Shown: positions 16,810 through 28,609, counted from the stretch's first letter. The stretch is DNA of 64,000 nt from Pirellulales bacterium (GCA_019694455.1 JAIBBY010000018.1:28651-92650); one strand, 5' to 3'. Translations and numbers: made by a program. The notes: generated from the letters alone by a model not told the origin.

Positions 16810-19800
16810 TTATAGAACTATGGCAGATTCGCTGCCGACACGGTCGGCAGGCACTTCGGCTGGGGTGTAGACGAACCAATCGTACTCGCTGCCGCCGAGC
16901 AGAGAGTCTACCGCGTTGTCGTCCTGGACGGTCTGGCCCTTGATCAAGTAAGAGTCGCCATTCAGTCGGGGCCCCGTGCCATTCCCGGAAATATTGGCCA
17001 GCCGTGTCGCATAGCTACGTGCGGATGTCCACTCGGCCATGACAGCCATCAGGGCATTGAAGTTGGTCGAGTAGCTGGTCAGGCCGCCGATGAGCAGATC
17101 TTCTCCGGCATCGCCAGAGATGGTGTCGGTCCCACGGTCGCCCACGATCAGATCGCGGCCATCGTTGCCATTGATGATGTCGTTGTCACTTCCTCCCAAC
17201 ACCAGATCGTTTCCTTCACCAGCGATGACGACATTGACGCCATGGAAGGTCCAAATGGTGTCGTCGCCCGCTCCGCCTTCGATGTAATCGCCGCCACCGC
17301 CACCGAGCAGAACGTCGTTTCCATTGTCGCCATAGAAGGCGACCGGCAGGGACGAGCCATCTCCGCCGGCGAAAAATGTGTCGTTCCCATCGCCGCCGAT
17401 TGCCACCAACTTGCCGGTGACGCTGGAGAACGACTCCTGGACGATTTTGCCTTGGTCGTTGATCCAAAGGGCGTCAATCCGCCCAGGGGCCAACTCATTG
17501 ATGATCAGCAGATCGTTGTCCGAGTCGCCCAGGTAGACCAAATTGGTGAGACTGGGATCGGTCCCCGCGCGCAAGGAAAGCTTCGAGTTGGGGTTGGAGA
17601 CCCGCAGCAGCGCGCTGGCGGTCCCCAAGCCCGCGGCGCCGGGCAGCGCAGCGCCGCCAGAACCATTGAGCGATTGATTTCTGTCTTGAATCGAAACGCT
17701 AACGTTGACGTTATACACCCCGGAACTGGCGTAGGTGCCGGTGAATTGCATGCCGTTGGCGCCAACCAGGGTTTGATCGGCGGCGCCGTCACCATTCCAG
17801 TCGATGTCGAAGGTCAATGACGTCGACGGCGGAAAGAGCGCGGAGTTCAGTTGAATGCTGAACGTCATCGGTTGTCCACTGACGCCCTCGACCGAACCGA
17901 CAATACGAGGTTGGGCATCCTGCGCAATTTGGCTCATGATCTGATCGATGGAGCCCTTGAGTTGCGAAACGCCTGAGTATTGCACGATCCAGTAACCCAG
18001 CGTCGACGTGGGACTGCTGGGGGTGTAGACAGCCGCGTTGGGTATGGTGACCGTCTTCGATCCAATCTGAAAGATCACATTGGCGCCGCTGGAGCGATTG
18101 GATATCGGCAAGGCGGGGTCGGGAGTGAGGCGGTAGACGCGGCGACCAAACGACTCCATGCCCGTCAGCACGTAGCCGTCGCTCCAATCGGCCGCGGTGT
18201 AGGTGATTGTCTTGCGATCGGAGAAGCCCACCAGCGGATCGAGCTCCTTGAGCGCCTTGCTCAAGTAGGCCGTATTGGCGGGCGCGTCCTCAAAGGTCGA
18301 CTTCCACCACAGGAAGTCCTCGGCGCCGGCGAGCGCCGTATGAAACAGTGACTCCGCGTGATAGGTGTAGTCCTTGCCCTCTTCGTTGAGCAGCCAGTCG
18401 CGATCCGAGATCCAAGGCAAAAGCGGAACCGTGCTGGTGGCCACCTGCGTGCGCACCAGTTTCATGTCGGCGACGAACGCGTTGTAGGGTCGCCAGATCT
18501 CGAGAAACGCGGTTTGAAAGACTTCGTTCCGGGGCGACAAATCGTATGCAATCGGCACGGAGGTTGGACTGTTGATCGTGAACAGATACTTGACCGTCAG
18601 GCCGTCGGCCGAGATGGAATAGACCTTCCATTTGCCGGTGTATTGCGGATCGATCCAGTTCTGGCCACGATTCTCGACGTAAATGGTGTCTCCCGCCTTG
18701 AGGCCGCGCACAGGTTCGAAAAGTTGCAGCGTGGCTAGGCAGCTTGTGCCCGGCTTGCCGTAGCCGTCCATGTTCTGGACGGCCAGGATCTTTTTGATGC
18801 GCAGGTCAAATGGCAGGTCCGGCTGCTGGGCGCCATCCTGGGTGTAGACCGCCGTGTGATAACCGTATAGTTCCTTGGCCTGCTGATTGCCGATGAGCGC
18901 GCCAATCGTGTCGGAACTTTCACCAAACACGTAATATTCGGCCGCGGGCAGGGTGGCGCTGCGCAAGTAGCTGCCGTAGTTGGCCACCTTCACGTCGGGA
19001 AACAGCGCCTTCAGTGGTTCAAAGACGGCGCGATTCAGATATCCGGCGAACCGCGCCTCCATTACGCCATTCCAGATCGCGACTTCCTTGCCGTTGGGGT
19101 CCCAGTTTGTGATGTTGGCCAGCGCCAGGTCGTTATCGGTCAGGCCCGCCGCCTTCAGTTCGGTCTTGACGGCGTTCCAGCGCGGATCGGCCTGAATCGC
19201 CTGCCACACATTCCGCGCCGCGGAAACTTGCGGATTGACCCGTCGATCAAAGGTTTGCACCCCCCAATACGACAAGCTGACGTCTTCCACGTCCATAATC
19301 AGGTAGTCGAGCTTGCCCCCCAGGTTCTTGTACTGCGTGAAGAAGTTCTGCACGCGCGACTTGGCAAGCTGCTCCCAGCGGTCCATCCAAATCGTGAAGA
19401 AATCGCTTGCCGCGCCGCTCGCCGTGATGGGATCGATATAGCCATAGGGCAAATGCTCCGTCGTTCCAAAGCCATCGAACGCCAGATAGTCCGCGAGGTG
19501 GATGTTTCGCTCTCCCTGCGGCATGGCGTTAGTGGCCTGGATCGCGGCTTGCGGCGTGGGCGTGTTCGTGTTGCCCGTCGTGTCGCGCAGCCACAATTGA
19601 TACATGGTGGTGATATTGTCGGCTGACGAGGGTTGCGTTGCAGCGGCATGAAAGCGGTCAACGGTGACGCCCGCCGCGGGCGCGATCGAATCGTCGAACA
19701 GCCCCAACAGTTCGCGGGTGGTGAACGCGTCGAGCATGGGGTACGGATTGACGGCGAACAGGAACGACATCGCCGCCTTGGCGCCGACGGCGTCCAACTC

Positions 19801-20352
19801 CGCATCGGCCGTGCCCAAGAGCGATCCATTGCGCGCGGTGGCCAGCGCGGTCAATACGCCGTCGGGGCGCAGGTTGGCCAGATTCACTCCGCGTCCGGGC
19901 AGGGCCGCCTTGAGCGTCGCCAACTCGTCGTAGCCGCGAATCAGCCCGCCGTTCAATAGCGCCACCAGCAATTCGTCGCTCCCCAGCGACAAAAATGCGC
20001 GGTCGAAGGATAACGATCCGACCAGCGACGTCGCCGAGTTATGCGTGGTCAGCCCTTTGCTCACCAGGTAGTTCAACACCGCTTGCGATGACAGACCATC
20101 GTCCAAGCCGGTCATTTGCGGCGTGGTGGCGGCCAGCGGGGCGAAGTCCGCCTCAGCCGCCGGCGCCGCAAGTTGCGATACCAGGGCGGTTGGCGAGGCC
20201 GCGCCCTGCAGCGCTTCTGGCGCAAAGTGAGCCAGATTGCCGACGTCTATATTAAAGACGCGCCGATCCTCCAGGGGCTCGATCAGCAGTTTGCGAAGTG
20301 GTTTCTTGCCAGACGAAAGCGGCGCTGTAGCGCGCGCCGGATGCTTGAGCAT
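16810..20352 (-). CDS. Giant exported LEPR-XLL-like / PKD / RTX calcium-repeat protein
   Basis: 1180 residues. The N-terminus K-P-L-R-K-L-L-I-E-P-L-E-D-R-R (about residues 17-31) is the planctomycete LEPR-XLL-type export signal. Residues about 240-720 form a large domain of unknown type with Trp/Asp-rich motifs such as L-I-M-D-V-E-D and N-I-T-N-W-D-P, suggestive of a TIM-barrel glycosidase but not assigned. A PKD-like segment follows (about 810-890, F-D-I-D-W-N-G-D-G, then G-T-Y-A-S-S-G-V-Y-N-V). Residues about 965-1095 contain RTX calcium-binding repeats (G-G-D-G-N-D, G-D-N-G-N-D-V-L-L-G-G, G-G-A-G-D-D-T-I-W and similar). A surface or secreted protein, possibly carbohydrate-binding. Confidence 0.8.
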   Translation of the reverse strand: MLKHPARATAPLSSGKKPLRKLLIEPLEDRRVFNIDVGNLAHFAPEALQGAASPTALVSQLAAPAAEADFAPLAATTPQMTGLDDGLSSQAVLNYLVSKGLTTHNSATSLVGSLSFDRAFLSLGSDELLVALLNGGLIRGYDELATLKAALPGRGVNLANLRPDGVLTALATARNGSLLGTADAELDAVGAKAAMSFLFAVNPYPMLDAFTTRELLGLFDDSIAPAAGVTVDRFHAAATQPSSADNITTMYQLWLRDTTGNTNTPTPQAAIQATNAMPQGERNIHLADYLAFDGFGTTEHLPYGYIDPITASGAASDFFTIWMDRWEQLAKSRVQNFFTQYKNLGGKLDYLIMDVEDVSLSYWGVQTFDRRVNPQVSAARNVWQAIQADPRWNAVKTELKAAGLTDNDLALANITNWDPNGKEVAIWNGVMEARFAGYLNRAVFEPLKALFPDVKVANYGSYLRSATLPAAEYYVFGESSDTIGALIGNQQAKELYGYHTAVYTQDGAQQPDLPFDLRIKKILAVQNMDGYGKPGTSCLATLQLFEPVRGLKAGDTIYVENRGQNWIDPQYTGKWKVYSISADGLTVKYLFTINSPTSVPIAYDLSPRNEVFQTAFLEIWRPYNAFVADMKLVRTQVATSTVPLLPWISDRDWLLNEEGKDYTYHAESLFHTALAGAEDFLWWKSTFEDAPANTAYLSKALKELDPLVGFSDRKTITYTAADWSDGYVLTGMESFGRRVYRLTPDPALPISNRSSGANVIFQIGSKTVTIPNAAVYTPSSPTSTLGYWIVQYSGVSQLKGSIDQIMSQIAQDAQPRIVGSVEGVSGQPMTFSIQLNSALFPPSTSLTFDIDWNGDGAADQTLVGANGMQFTGTYASSGVYNVNVSVSIQDRNQSLNGSGGAALPGAAGLGTASALLRVSNPNSKLSLRAGTDPSLTNLVYLGDSDNDLLIINELAPGRIDALWINDQGKIVQESFSSVTGKLVAIGGDGNDTFFAGGDGSSLPVAFYGDNGNDVLLGGGGGDYIEGGAGDDTIWTFHGVNVVIAGEGNDLVLGGSDNDIINGNDGRDLIVGDRGTDTISGDAGEDLLIGGLTSYSTNFNALMAVMAEWTSARSYATRLANISGNGTGPRLNGDSYLIKGQTVQDDNAVDSLLGGSEYDWFVYTPAEVPADRVGSESAIVL

Positions 20353-21571
20353 TTGCGGACCACCTTACGACCGTCTTGGTGCGAGAAGAGGTTGAATCGC
20401 TGCCATAGCGACAGCCCGTGCGCATGCTGCCAGTGCGCAGCTAGCACGGAGGTGTTAACTGGTAGCAGAAGTGGAATATTGACGTCGACCTACAACGAGC
20501 GAACGCCCGTCGATGTGGCAAGCTTTATCGGTTCAGCGCGGCCCGCGAGATTGGTCCGCGCCGGAGAGCAGCAGAGAAAGTTTTCAAAATAGACGAATAG
20601 TGGTCCACGGCGCGGAAGTCAAGAAAGAGAGCGCGTCATGGTGAGACGGGGCAACCAATTGGGTTCGGTCAGTTTGGCGGCGATGCGGCGACCAAGACAA
20701 ATTGGGTTTGGCCATTGGCGTACTGGCGAACAAGTTTGGAAGCGCGCGATCGATAGGGTTGTCTAGTCCTCGCGTGCCCCGCGCTCTACCCCCAATCCAA
20801 GGGGTAATCGGCGAGGCGATCTTGCCGCGCTCCAATCCCGAGGCGGCTAATCGGCGCGGGCGGTGATACCGCGCTACTGCCTTGAGTCCGATGCCATTCT
20901 CGCGGGATCATCGGCGGCTGTTGCGCGGTTCCTCACAGATCAAGCGATCAAATTGCAAGTTCTGCTGGCCGCCCAAGCTTGTTCCATTATCAAGAGATGG
21001 TCAGCAGCGCATGCCAACGGACCGGAGAGCGCCCAGAGCGAAATTCAGATAGGCGCCAAAGCAGGACTCTGCAACCCGCTGGGGGCACAAACTGCAGCGG
21101 CCGTGCGCCAGATGAATTGCATGGGATTGCAAGGCGTTCTCAAGCGGTGAAATGCGGCTCGGCGATGGCGAGATATGCGGCAATCGAGAATACTATTAAT
21201 TCTGTTAAAATATTGTAGCAGATTGTGTTGATTTGTTTGTATTATGTAGGGGTAGAACCTTTCCGGGCGGTGGCCTGTCGGTCGCCGTTGCCGCCAGTCG
21301 GTTGGGTATCGCTTAGGGCAGCTTCCGCATGGGCAGTCGCATTCGTTTTCGCCTTGCAAGCCAAGTCTTCTTGCAATTGCGGGTTCTCTCGACGCGCTAT
21401 GCTGCGCTTGCTCGCTTGAAGAGAGTGTCGGCAGTCTCGCGGCACGCTGCGCGATTTGCGCACTGGAAACGGCATTGTGCGCCGTCTTTCTCGCCGATGG
21501 TGGCGAGAAAGTTGACGGCGCCAACTTTGGCGACGATTTGATTCACAAAACTTTGAAACTGGGGGTCCAAC
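20353..21571. other. Long gene-free spacer
   Basis: 1219 bases between divergent exported-protein genes. Short open frames exist on both strands but none has a good start signal, family resemblance or codon pattern. The part around 21185-21250 is notably AT-rich compared with the surroundings and may hold the promoter of the alginate lyase gene. No repeats were recognised. Confidence 0.5.
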
Positions 21572-22912
21572 ATGTTCATGCGCCGTGTCATTGTCGCGTG
21601 CGTCGTTGTCTGCTTGGCTTGCGCTGCGCCAGTGCGCGCCTGGGCGGAAGCCGGTGGCGCGGCACGCACGTTCATCATCAATCTTGACTACCTGGATCAA
21701 AGCAAGGCTCAATACCAGGCCGGCGACGCCAAAACGGTGGCGACCGTCAACGCCTTGATCGGCCGAGCGAATACGGTGATGAACTGGGGACCCTGGTCGG
21801 TGCTGGACGACGGACTGATGCCGCCGAGCGGCGATCCACATGATTACTTGAGCTATGGCAGTTATTGGTGGCCCAACCCCGATACTCCCGATGGATTGCC
21901 TTGGATTGCGCGAGATGGCTACATCAATCCCGCCAACGATGGCGACTTGCGATCGCTGGGCCAGTTCTCCCAGGCCGCCGAAAGCTTGGGATTGGCGTAC
22001 TACATGACCGGCGACGAGCGCTACTCCACCGCCCTGGCGCGTGACTTGAGAACCTGGTTTCTCGATCCAGCCACGCGCATGAATCCCGTGCAGAAGTACG
22101 GGCTGATCATTCCCGGCATCTCCGACAAATCGTTCGATACGGCCGGTTTTCGCAACACAATGCGGACCATATTTGACTCCGCCGGCATCTTGGAGATGTC
22201 GCCCAACTGGAGCGCGAGCGACAAGACGGCGCTGCAACAATGGGCCCACGACTTCGCCACCTTCATCGACAACAGCGACGAGGGGCAGGCGCAGTTCGAA
22301 GATCCCGCCAATCACGGCACCAACTTCGATGTCAACAAGGCAATCTTGAATTTGTACAGCGGCGATCTGGGCAAGGCGCATGAGGCAATTCAATACTATC
22401 TTGATCAACGCATGCCCGGCCAGTTCGCGGCCAACGGCGAACAAATCTTCGAAATGGGTCGCGCCAACAATTTTCTGTACCATCGTTACCATCTCGGCGT
22501 GGTGTTCGACTTGGCGCAGATGGCTACGAACTATTTTCCAGACTTGGATGTTTGGAATCACGTAACGCCCGACGGCGCCAGCTTGCAATCCGCAGTCCAA
22601 TTTATGTTGCCGTACTTCACCGGCGAATTGGAGTGGCCGTACTTCGAGCCAGGCAACGAGTTTCCGCGCGACGACGATTTGTATTACTGGCAAGTGATGG
22701 TGGTGGCCGCGGTCGGAATGCATGATCCGGACCTGTACCGCCTGGCCGAACAGCATCGCTCCAAGATTTATATCTACGATTCTCGGATGTTGACGCACCC
22801 TGCTTCGGCAGTCCCAGAACCGGCGACAGTTGCCACCACTGCAATGGCGTTGGTATCGCTAGCCACAGGATATGCCTTGCGGCGGCGCAGATTATTGCGA
22901 AGGACAAGTTGA
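21572..22912 (+). CDS. Alginate lyase family protein with PEP-CTERM anchor
   Basis: 446 residues with signal peptide (residues 1-27) and a C-terminal PEP-CTERM signal (V-P-E-P-A, hydrophobic segment, R-R-R-R-L-L-R-R). The body matches the alginate lyase (PF05426, PL5-like) pattern: H-D-Y-L-S-Y-G-S-Y-W-W-P-N-P (about residue 95), then N-H-G-T-N-F-D and N-G-E-Q-I-F-E-M-G-R-A-N-N-F-L-Y-H further on. The family cleaves uronate polysaccharides by beta-elimination. GGGGGT lies seven bases before the ATG. Likely a surface-bound polysaccharide lyase; the exact polymer is unknown. Confidence 0.85.
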   Translation: MFMRRVIVACVVVCLACAAPVRAWAEAGGAARTFIINLDYLDQSKAQYQAGDAKTVATVNALIGRANTVMNWGPWSVLDDGLMPPSGDPHDYLSYGSYWWPNPDTPDGLPWIARDGYINPANDGDLRSLGQFSQAAESLGLAYYMTGDERYSTALARDLRTWFLDPATRMNPVQKYGLIIPGISDKSFDTAGFRNTMRTIFDSAGILEMSPNWSASDKTALQQWAHDFATFIDNSDEGQAQFEDPANHGTNFDVNKAILNLYSGDLGKAHEAIQYYLDQRMPGQFAANGEQIFEMGRANNFLYHRYHLGVVFDLAQMATNYFPDLDVWNHVTPDGASLQSAVQFMLPYFTGELEWPYFEPGNEFPRDDDLYYWQVMVVAAVGMHDPDLYRLAEQHRSKIYIYDSRMLTHPASAVPEPATVATTAMALVSLATGYALRRRRLLRRTS

Positions 22913-23325
22913 GGGGGCGCATCGTCACAATGCTTGACGAACTCGACTGCATGGCAAGTTGTCGATTCGGCCGACTTGTGATGTCAGCGCCATAAGGCGG
23001 CCCAATCGGTAAGCGGCGTCAAAAACACCACGGACCGTTCGCCGGCCAGATCGATCGGGGTGTCGTGTCAATGCCGAAGGCCATCGACCCATCTGGCATC
23101 ACGGCCGTTGCGATTCTTGGTCAATGGCCCGGTTCCCCGTCCCACTTCACGGGTGTGTGCGGACGCAACTTCGTTGCGGACCGCTGGCAACATTTTGTTC
23201 CCATTGGTACCCTCACACGTGGTGGCGTGTTCGTGCGAGGGATCGGGATGTCTTTTTAGCGAATTCGGAAACGGATACGCCGCCTGTCTTGGCCTCCCGA
23301 TTCAAAACTCTTAAGCGCTGGACTC
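22913..23325. other. Gene-free spacer with one hairpin
   Basis: 413 bases with no supportable gene. A 10-bp near-perfect inverted repeat, CCCTCACACG and CGTGCGAGGG, falls around 23208-23240 and may be a regulatory or termination structure. Confidence 0.45.
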
Positions 23326-24033
23326 ATGACCGACGAACTTGCAATGGCAACACCGGGGCAATCAGCCGCCCAACTCAGCTCAGCGCCAGTTAGCGAGTAT
23401 TTTGATCGGCTTTCGGCCGATTATCACTTGCAGTATCGAGATTCGCGAAAGTTTCGGCAGCGGCGAGAGCGTTTTGCCGAACTGCTGCGGCGCTATGCAG
23501 GCTGGTCTTTGTCCGCTCTCGATTTCGGCTGTGGGGCCGGCAACTTAACACCGCTATTGGCGGAAATCTCCGACAATGTTGTCGCGGTGGACGCATCGGC
23601 CGAAATGCGCGCCATGGCCAGTCAGAGACTAGCCCACCTGGCAAATACGCGTGTCAAGGAATTGGATAAGCTGGAGGGGAGCGCATTCGACCTCGTGCTG
23701 TGCTCGAGTGTCATCGAGTATGTCAAAGCGGATGCCGAACTGCTGCGGCAATTCGCTGGTTGGATGCGACCCGGCGGGCTGCTGCTGATTACGCTGCCCA
23801 ACCGGTTTGGCGTGGCACAGAATGTCGCACGCTGGTTGCCTAGCCAAACTGAGACTTGCCGACTTCAGCAGCGCCTTTATCGACGGTCGCAGGCCGTAGA
23901 ATTATTGGGGCGTCACTTCGACGTCTTGGAATCGAGCGCGTCCATCGGGCTGCCACTGGCCCGTAACCTCGGCATGGGAGAGTTGATCATCTGCGCGGCC
24001 AGACGGCGGCGCGAGTCATCTTCCATTGGATAG
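23326..24033 (+). CDS. Class I SAM-dependent methyltransferase
   Basis: 235 residues. The SAM-binding motif I is L-D-F-G-C-G-A-G-N-L (about residue 65), motif II region V-A-V-D-A-S-A-E-M (about 85), and later motif L-V-L-C-S-S-V-I-E-Y and G-G-L-L-L-I-T-L-P. A typical Methyltransf_11 fold. Substrate unknown. No operon partner is clear: the next genes run on the opposite strand. The ATG lacks an obvious ribosome-binding site, and an internal ATG six codons later is a possible alternative. Confidence 0.8.
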   Translation: MTDELAMATPGQSAAQLSSAPVSEYFDRLSADYHLQYRDSRKFRQRRERFAELLRRYAGWSLSALDFGCGAGNLTPLLAEISDNVVAVDASAEMRAMASQRLAHLANTRVKELDKLEGSAFDLVLCSSVIEYVKADAELLRQFAGWMRPGGLLLITLPNRFGVAQNVARWLPSQTETCRLQQRLYRRSQAVELLGRHFDVLESSASIGLPLARNLGMGELIICAARRRRESSSIG

Positions 24034-24132
24034 GCCCATTCCTTGGCACGCCGATCGCCGCGACCTACTAGAAATCGCTTGGCGGGCCGAACTCTCCTCG
24101 TACGGGTGATCGCCCCAGCACGGTCCGCAGGC

Positions 24133-24720
24133 TCACAGTTCCTTGTCGCGCAAAGCCGCCAGCGCCTGGCGATGACGCTCGATGTCGGCGGGGTCGAGAA
24201 AGCGCTTGCGAATCTCGCGGGCAGGCGGACTGCCGACGATCGTATACGGCTCCACGTCGCGCGTCACCAGCGCGCCGGCGGCCACAATCGCTCCCTCGCC
24301 AATGCGCACGCCGTGCATCACAATGGCGCCATAGCCCAGCCACACGTCGTCTTCGATGACGACGGGCTTTTGCTCGTCGCGCCCCGCGCGGATGCTCGGC
24401 GCGCCGACGACATCAAAGCGATGGTCTCCCCCCACAATGCCCACATGCGACGCCAGCATGCAGTAGTTGCCGATCCGCGCCTGGGTCATGATCCAGCAGC
24501 CTTCGCCCACGAAGGTGTAGGCGCCGATCGACACCGCCCGCGGCAAAATGCGGGTGCCCTTCGAGATGCGAACGCCCGGCCCCGCGCCCAGCAACTGATA
24601 GCGCACGCGGGTGGCGTACCACGACTCCCACTGGCGATACCACTGGCGCAGGCGCAGCGCTCGCGTTCCGCCGGGCGCGCCGTCGTAACCAAAAATGCGT
24701 CGCCCAAGCTCGGCCAGCAT
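24133..24720 (-). CDS. Hexapeptide-repeat acyltransferase (WcaF/maltose-O-acetyltransferase-like)
   Basis: 195 residues with a left-handed beta-helix repeat region (about residues 50-165): [23 protein letters not shown], then [15 protein letters not shown] and [14 protein letters not shown]. The catalytic His candidate is in G-G-D-H-R-F. Such enzymes O-acetylate sugars in surface polysaccharides. Just downstream of the RsbW-like gene on the same strand with a 75-base gap. Confidence 0.85.
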   Translation of the reverse strand: MLAELGRRIFGYDGAPGGTRALRLRQWYRQWESWYATRVRYQLLGAGPGVRISKGTRILPRAVSIGAYTFVGEGCWIMTQARIGNYCMLASHVGIVGGDHRFDVVGAPSIRAGRDEQKPVVIEDDVWLGYGAIVMHGVRIGEGAIVAAGALVTRDVEPYTIVGSPPAREIRKRFLDPADIERHRQALAALRDKEL

Positions 24721-24795
24721 GGTTTAAGTCGATTTTCCAAAAGCCAAGAGGTTTTCGCCCGCCGATCCTGGCGGATGCGGTCGGCGGCCAGATCG

Positions 24796-25248
24796 CTACG
24801 ATTCGTCCGGAACTTTTTCGCCGCCGCAGCGCCGCTTTTCCATGACGACGGCGTTGCCTTGGGCGTTGTATTCCACATGCGACATGAAGCAGCGCATGAG
24901 CATGATGCCCCGGCCGCAGGGGCGTTCCAGATTTTCGGGATGGGTGCAATCGGGCACCTGGCCGGGATCGAATCCGGGCCCCTCGTCGGCGACTTCGATC
25001 TGCAACCGATCGGCGGAGAGCCGGCAGCAGACCCGCACCTCTTTGTTGGCGTCGCGACAGTTGCCGTGCCGAATGGCGTTGGCCAGCGCCTCGTCCATGG
25101 CCAGTCGCACGCTGAAGACCTCTTGCGCATCCCACCCGTGGGCTTGTAACTCTTCGAGCAACTCCTCGATGAGGCGTTGTCCCGCTTCCGAATCGCTAGG
25201 AATGACCTGTTCTCGCAGCCAGGTCCAGTGGGGTTGGGTCATGGTCAC
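24796..25248 (-). CDS. RsbW-like serine-protein kinase / anti-sigma factor (HATPase)
   Basis: 150 residues. GHKL ATPase motifs: N-box M-D-E-A-L-A-N-A-I-R-H-G-N (about residue 48), G1 V-A-D-E-G-P-G-F-D-P (about 85), and G2 C-G-R-G-I-M-L-M-R (about 110). These regulators bind or phosphorylate a STAS antagonist in partner switching. A STAS protein gene lies immediately upstream on the same strand, 61 bases away, consistent with a regulatory pair. No PP2C phosphatase gene is in the window. Confidence 0.85.
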   Translation of the reverse strand: MTMTQPHWTWLREQVIPSDSEAGQRLIEELLEELQAHGWDAQEVFSVRLAMDEALANAIRHGNCRDANKEVRVCCRLSADRLQIEVADEGPGFDPGQVPDCTHPENLERPCGRGIMLMRCFMSHVEYNAQGNAVVMEKRRCGGEKVPDES

Positions 25249-25309
25249 GCGAAAGGGATGGACGGTCGGTTCCGGTTGGCGCGCCGCAGCGCGATGGTCC
25301 TACGCAACG

Positions 25310-25663
25310 TCAAAAGGCGGCCAGCGCGTCCGCCTCGTCCTCTTTGATGTCAAACAGCTTGTTCAATTTGGTGATGGCGAAGACCTCATAGATCTCCGGC
25401 CGAATGTTGGAGAACTTCAACTTGCCGCCGTGCGCCTTCACCTTCTTGTCGAGCGTGATCAACTTGCCCAGCGCTGCGCTAGAAAGAAACTCGACGGTGG
25501 AGAAGTTGAGCAGCAGCTTGCTGCGGTTTTCGTCCTCCACCAGATTGAAGAGCTCTTGCCCCAGGCCCTGAATGCTGGCCTCGTCCAATATCTTGCGCTC
25601 GACAAAGCGGACGACCGTCACGTCGCCAACCTCGCTGACTGCCAATGCTCGGTGGACTGTCAT
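25310..25663 (-). CDS. STAS-domain anti-sigma factor antagonist
   Basis: 117 residues from the ATG at 25663, preceded by GGAAGAGG. The frame is open further to 25711 but the extension is not conserved-looking. The STAS fold is shown by the beta strand T-V-V-R-F, L-L-L-N-F-S-T-V-E-F-L-S-S-A-A-L-G-K with the phosphorylatable Ser candidate in the F-L-S-S-A-A loop. It should be the substrate and partner of the neighbouring RsbW-like kinase. Confidence 0.85.
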   Translation of the reverse strand: MTVHRALAVSEVGDVTVVRFVERKILDEASIQGLGQELFNLVEDENRSKLLLNFSTVEFLSSAALGKLITLDKKVKAHGGKLKFSNIRPEIYEVFAITKLNKLFDIKEDEADALAAF

Positions 25664-25814
25664 CCGCCTCTTCCTTGTCTCGATGCCATGTCGCGGTTGA
25701 TCGATCGCCAATCGAAGTTCAGGTCGCTCCCACAGCGCGCGTGCGCCAGGGGAGATGGCCTAAACCGTTGGTACTCAATGTTATTGCGATGATAGCGTGA
25801 GTCAAGCAACACGG

Positions 25815-27137
25815 CTATCGGCCGGCATTTGCCCGCCGCGATTGGGCCACGGTCGACCGCCGGCTGCCGCCGCGCGCCTCGCGCCACGGTCGATTGGCCT
25901 CATATTCGCCGAGCCGCGTCTGATAGACCTCGGCCGTGTCGGGCGGGGCCTGCTGGATGGCGCTGGTCACCGTCTGGGCCGCCGTGGCGTAGTCGCCCGC
26001 ATTGGCGTACGCCGCGGCCAGGGTGTCGAGATAACGATAGTTTTCGCCGTCCAGTTCCAGCGCCTTCTTCGCCGCGGTCACAGCATGTTCGCGATGGCGA
26101 AAGCGCTCGTCAGGGCAGGTGGCCATCAGCCAGGCCGTGCTCTGGTAGGCTCGGCCCAAGTTGGGATTGATGCGAATCGCCGCCCGATAATCGCTCGCCG
26201 CCTGGCCATATTGCCCGCGGTCGGCGTAGGTGTCGCCGCGATTGACATAGGCGGCTGCGTTCTCGGGCTCAAGTTGCAGCGCGCGATTGTAATCGGCGAC
26301 GGCCCGATCGAAGTTCCCTTGCTTGTACCAGGCATGACCGCGGCTGTTGTAGGCCTCGCTGTCGCGCGGCGCCAACCGAATGGCGCGGCTGTAATCCTCT
26401 ACGGCCTGTTGATACTCGCCGCGATCGTAGAGCAACTCGCCACGGTTGAAATAGGCGTTGGCGTAGTTGGGCTTGAGCTTGATCGTGGCGTCGAAATCGG
26501 CCAGCGACTGATCGTACAGCCCGGCCAGCGCATAGGAGATGGCTCGGTTGTGCAGCGCCTTCCAGCGCGTGGAGTCGTATTGGAGCGATTTTTCGAAATC
26601 GGCCAGCGCTTCCTCGCCGCGCCCCTGCTCGGCCAGCACCTCGCCGCGCTCGTTGTGCGCCCAACTGATGAGTTGTTTGCCGTAGCGAGCAAACTGCCCT
26701 TCGAGATTTGCTGCCAGCGCCGAATCGCACAGCTCGATCATCCGCGTCAACTCCGCGGCGGTTTTGGCGGTCTTGCTCAGTTCATAGGCCTGTTGCAGGC
26801 GGGCTTCCGGAGTCGCCGGCGCTTCGGCCTCGGACGCCGGTTGATCCAATGGCGCGGCCTCGTCGGCGGGCGCCTCATCGCCAGCGGGCGGTGTCGCGGC
26901 ATCTTGTTCAGCGGTCGTTGCTGCGCCATCCTCCGGCGCTGCGTCGCCCGCCGCATCCGCCGCGTCGGGCGCTGGCTCCTGCGGCTGCTCGTCGGCGGGC
27001 GTCAGGGCTTCGTCGATCGCCGCCGGGCCGGCGGGGAAGGGTGCGGTGGGCTCGTCCTGGCCGGCCGCCATGCCCGCCATCACTGCCGCAAAACAAAGCG
27101 CTCCTAGTAGACGCCCAAGTTGCGTTCGGCTTGTCAT
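25815..27137 (-). CDS. Exported TPR-repeat protein
   Basis: 440 residues. Signal peptide (about residues 1-26). Residues 27-125 are low-complexity, Ala/Pro/Glu/Asp-rich. From about 140 to 405 run six or more TPR units, recognisable by the repeated pattern A-x-x-Y-N-R-G ... Y-x-x-A-x-x-D-Y-x-x-A-I (for example G-E-Y-Q-Q-A-V-E-D-Y-S-R-A-I). TPR arrays mediate protein-protein contacts; no enzyme domain is present. Located between the STAS gene and fumarase. Confidence 0.85.
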   Translation of the reverse strand: MTSRTQLGRLLGALCFAAVMAGMAAGQDEPTAPFPAGPAAIDEALTPADEQPQEPAPDAADAAGDAAPEDGAATTAEQDAATPPAGDEAPADEAAPLDQPASEAEAPATPEARLQQAYELSKTAKTAAELTRMIELCDSALAANLEGQFARYGKQLISWAHNERGEVLAEQGRGEEALADFEKSLQYDSTRWKALHNRAISYALAGLYDQSLADFDATIKLKPNYANAYFNRGELLYDRGEYQQAVEDYSRAIRLAPRDSEAYNSRGHAWYKQGNFDRAVADYNRALQLEPENAAAYVNRGDTYADRGQYGQAASDYRAAIRINPNLGRAYQSTAWLMATCPDERFRHREHAVTAAKKALELDGENYRYLDTLAAAYANAGDYATAAQTVTSAIQQAPPDTAEVYQTRLGEYEANRPWREARGGSRRSTVAQSRRANAGR

Positions 27138-27184
27138 CTCGTCGTCACTCCTTCGAACTCGAGCTGTTGATTTGCGCGGCCAGA

Positions 27185-28609
<1,425 letters not shown>

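Noticed and set aside
20353..21571. Hidden small genes in the long spacer
   Set aside because: Available frames lack ribosome-binding sites, family resemblance and codon bias.
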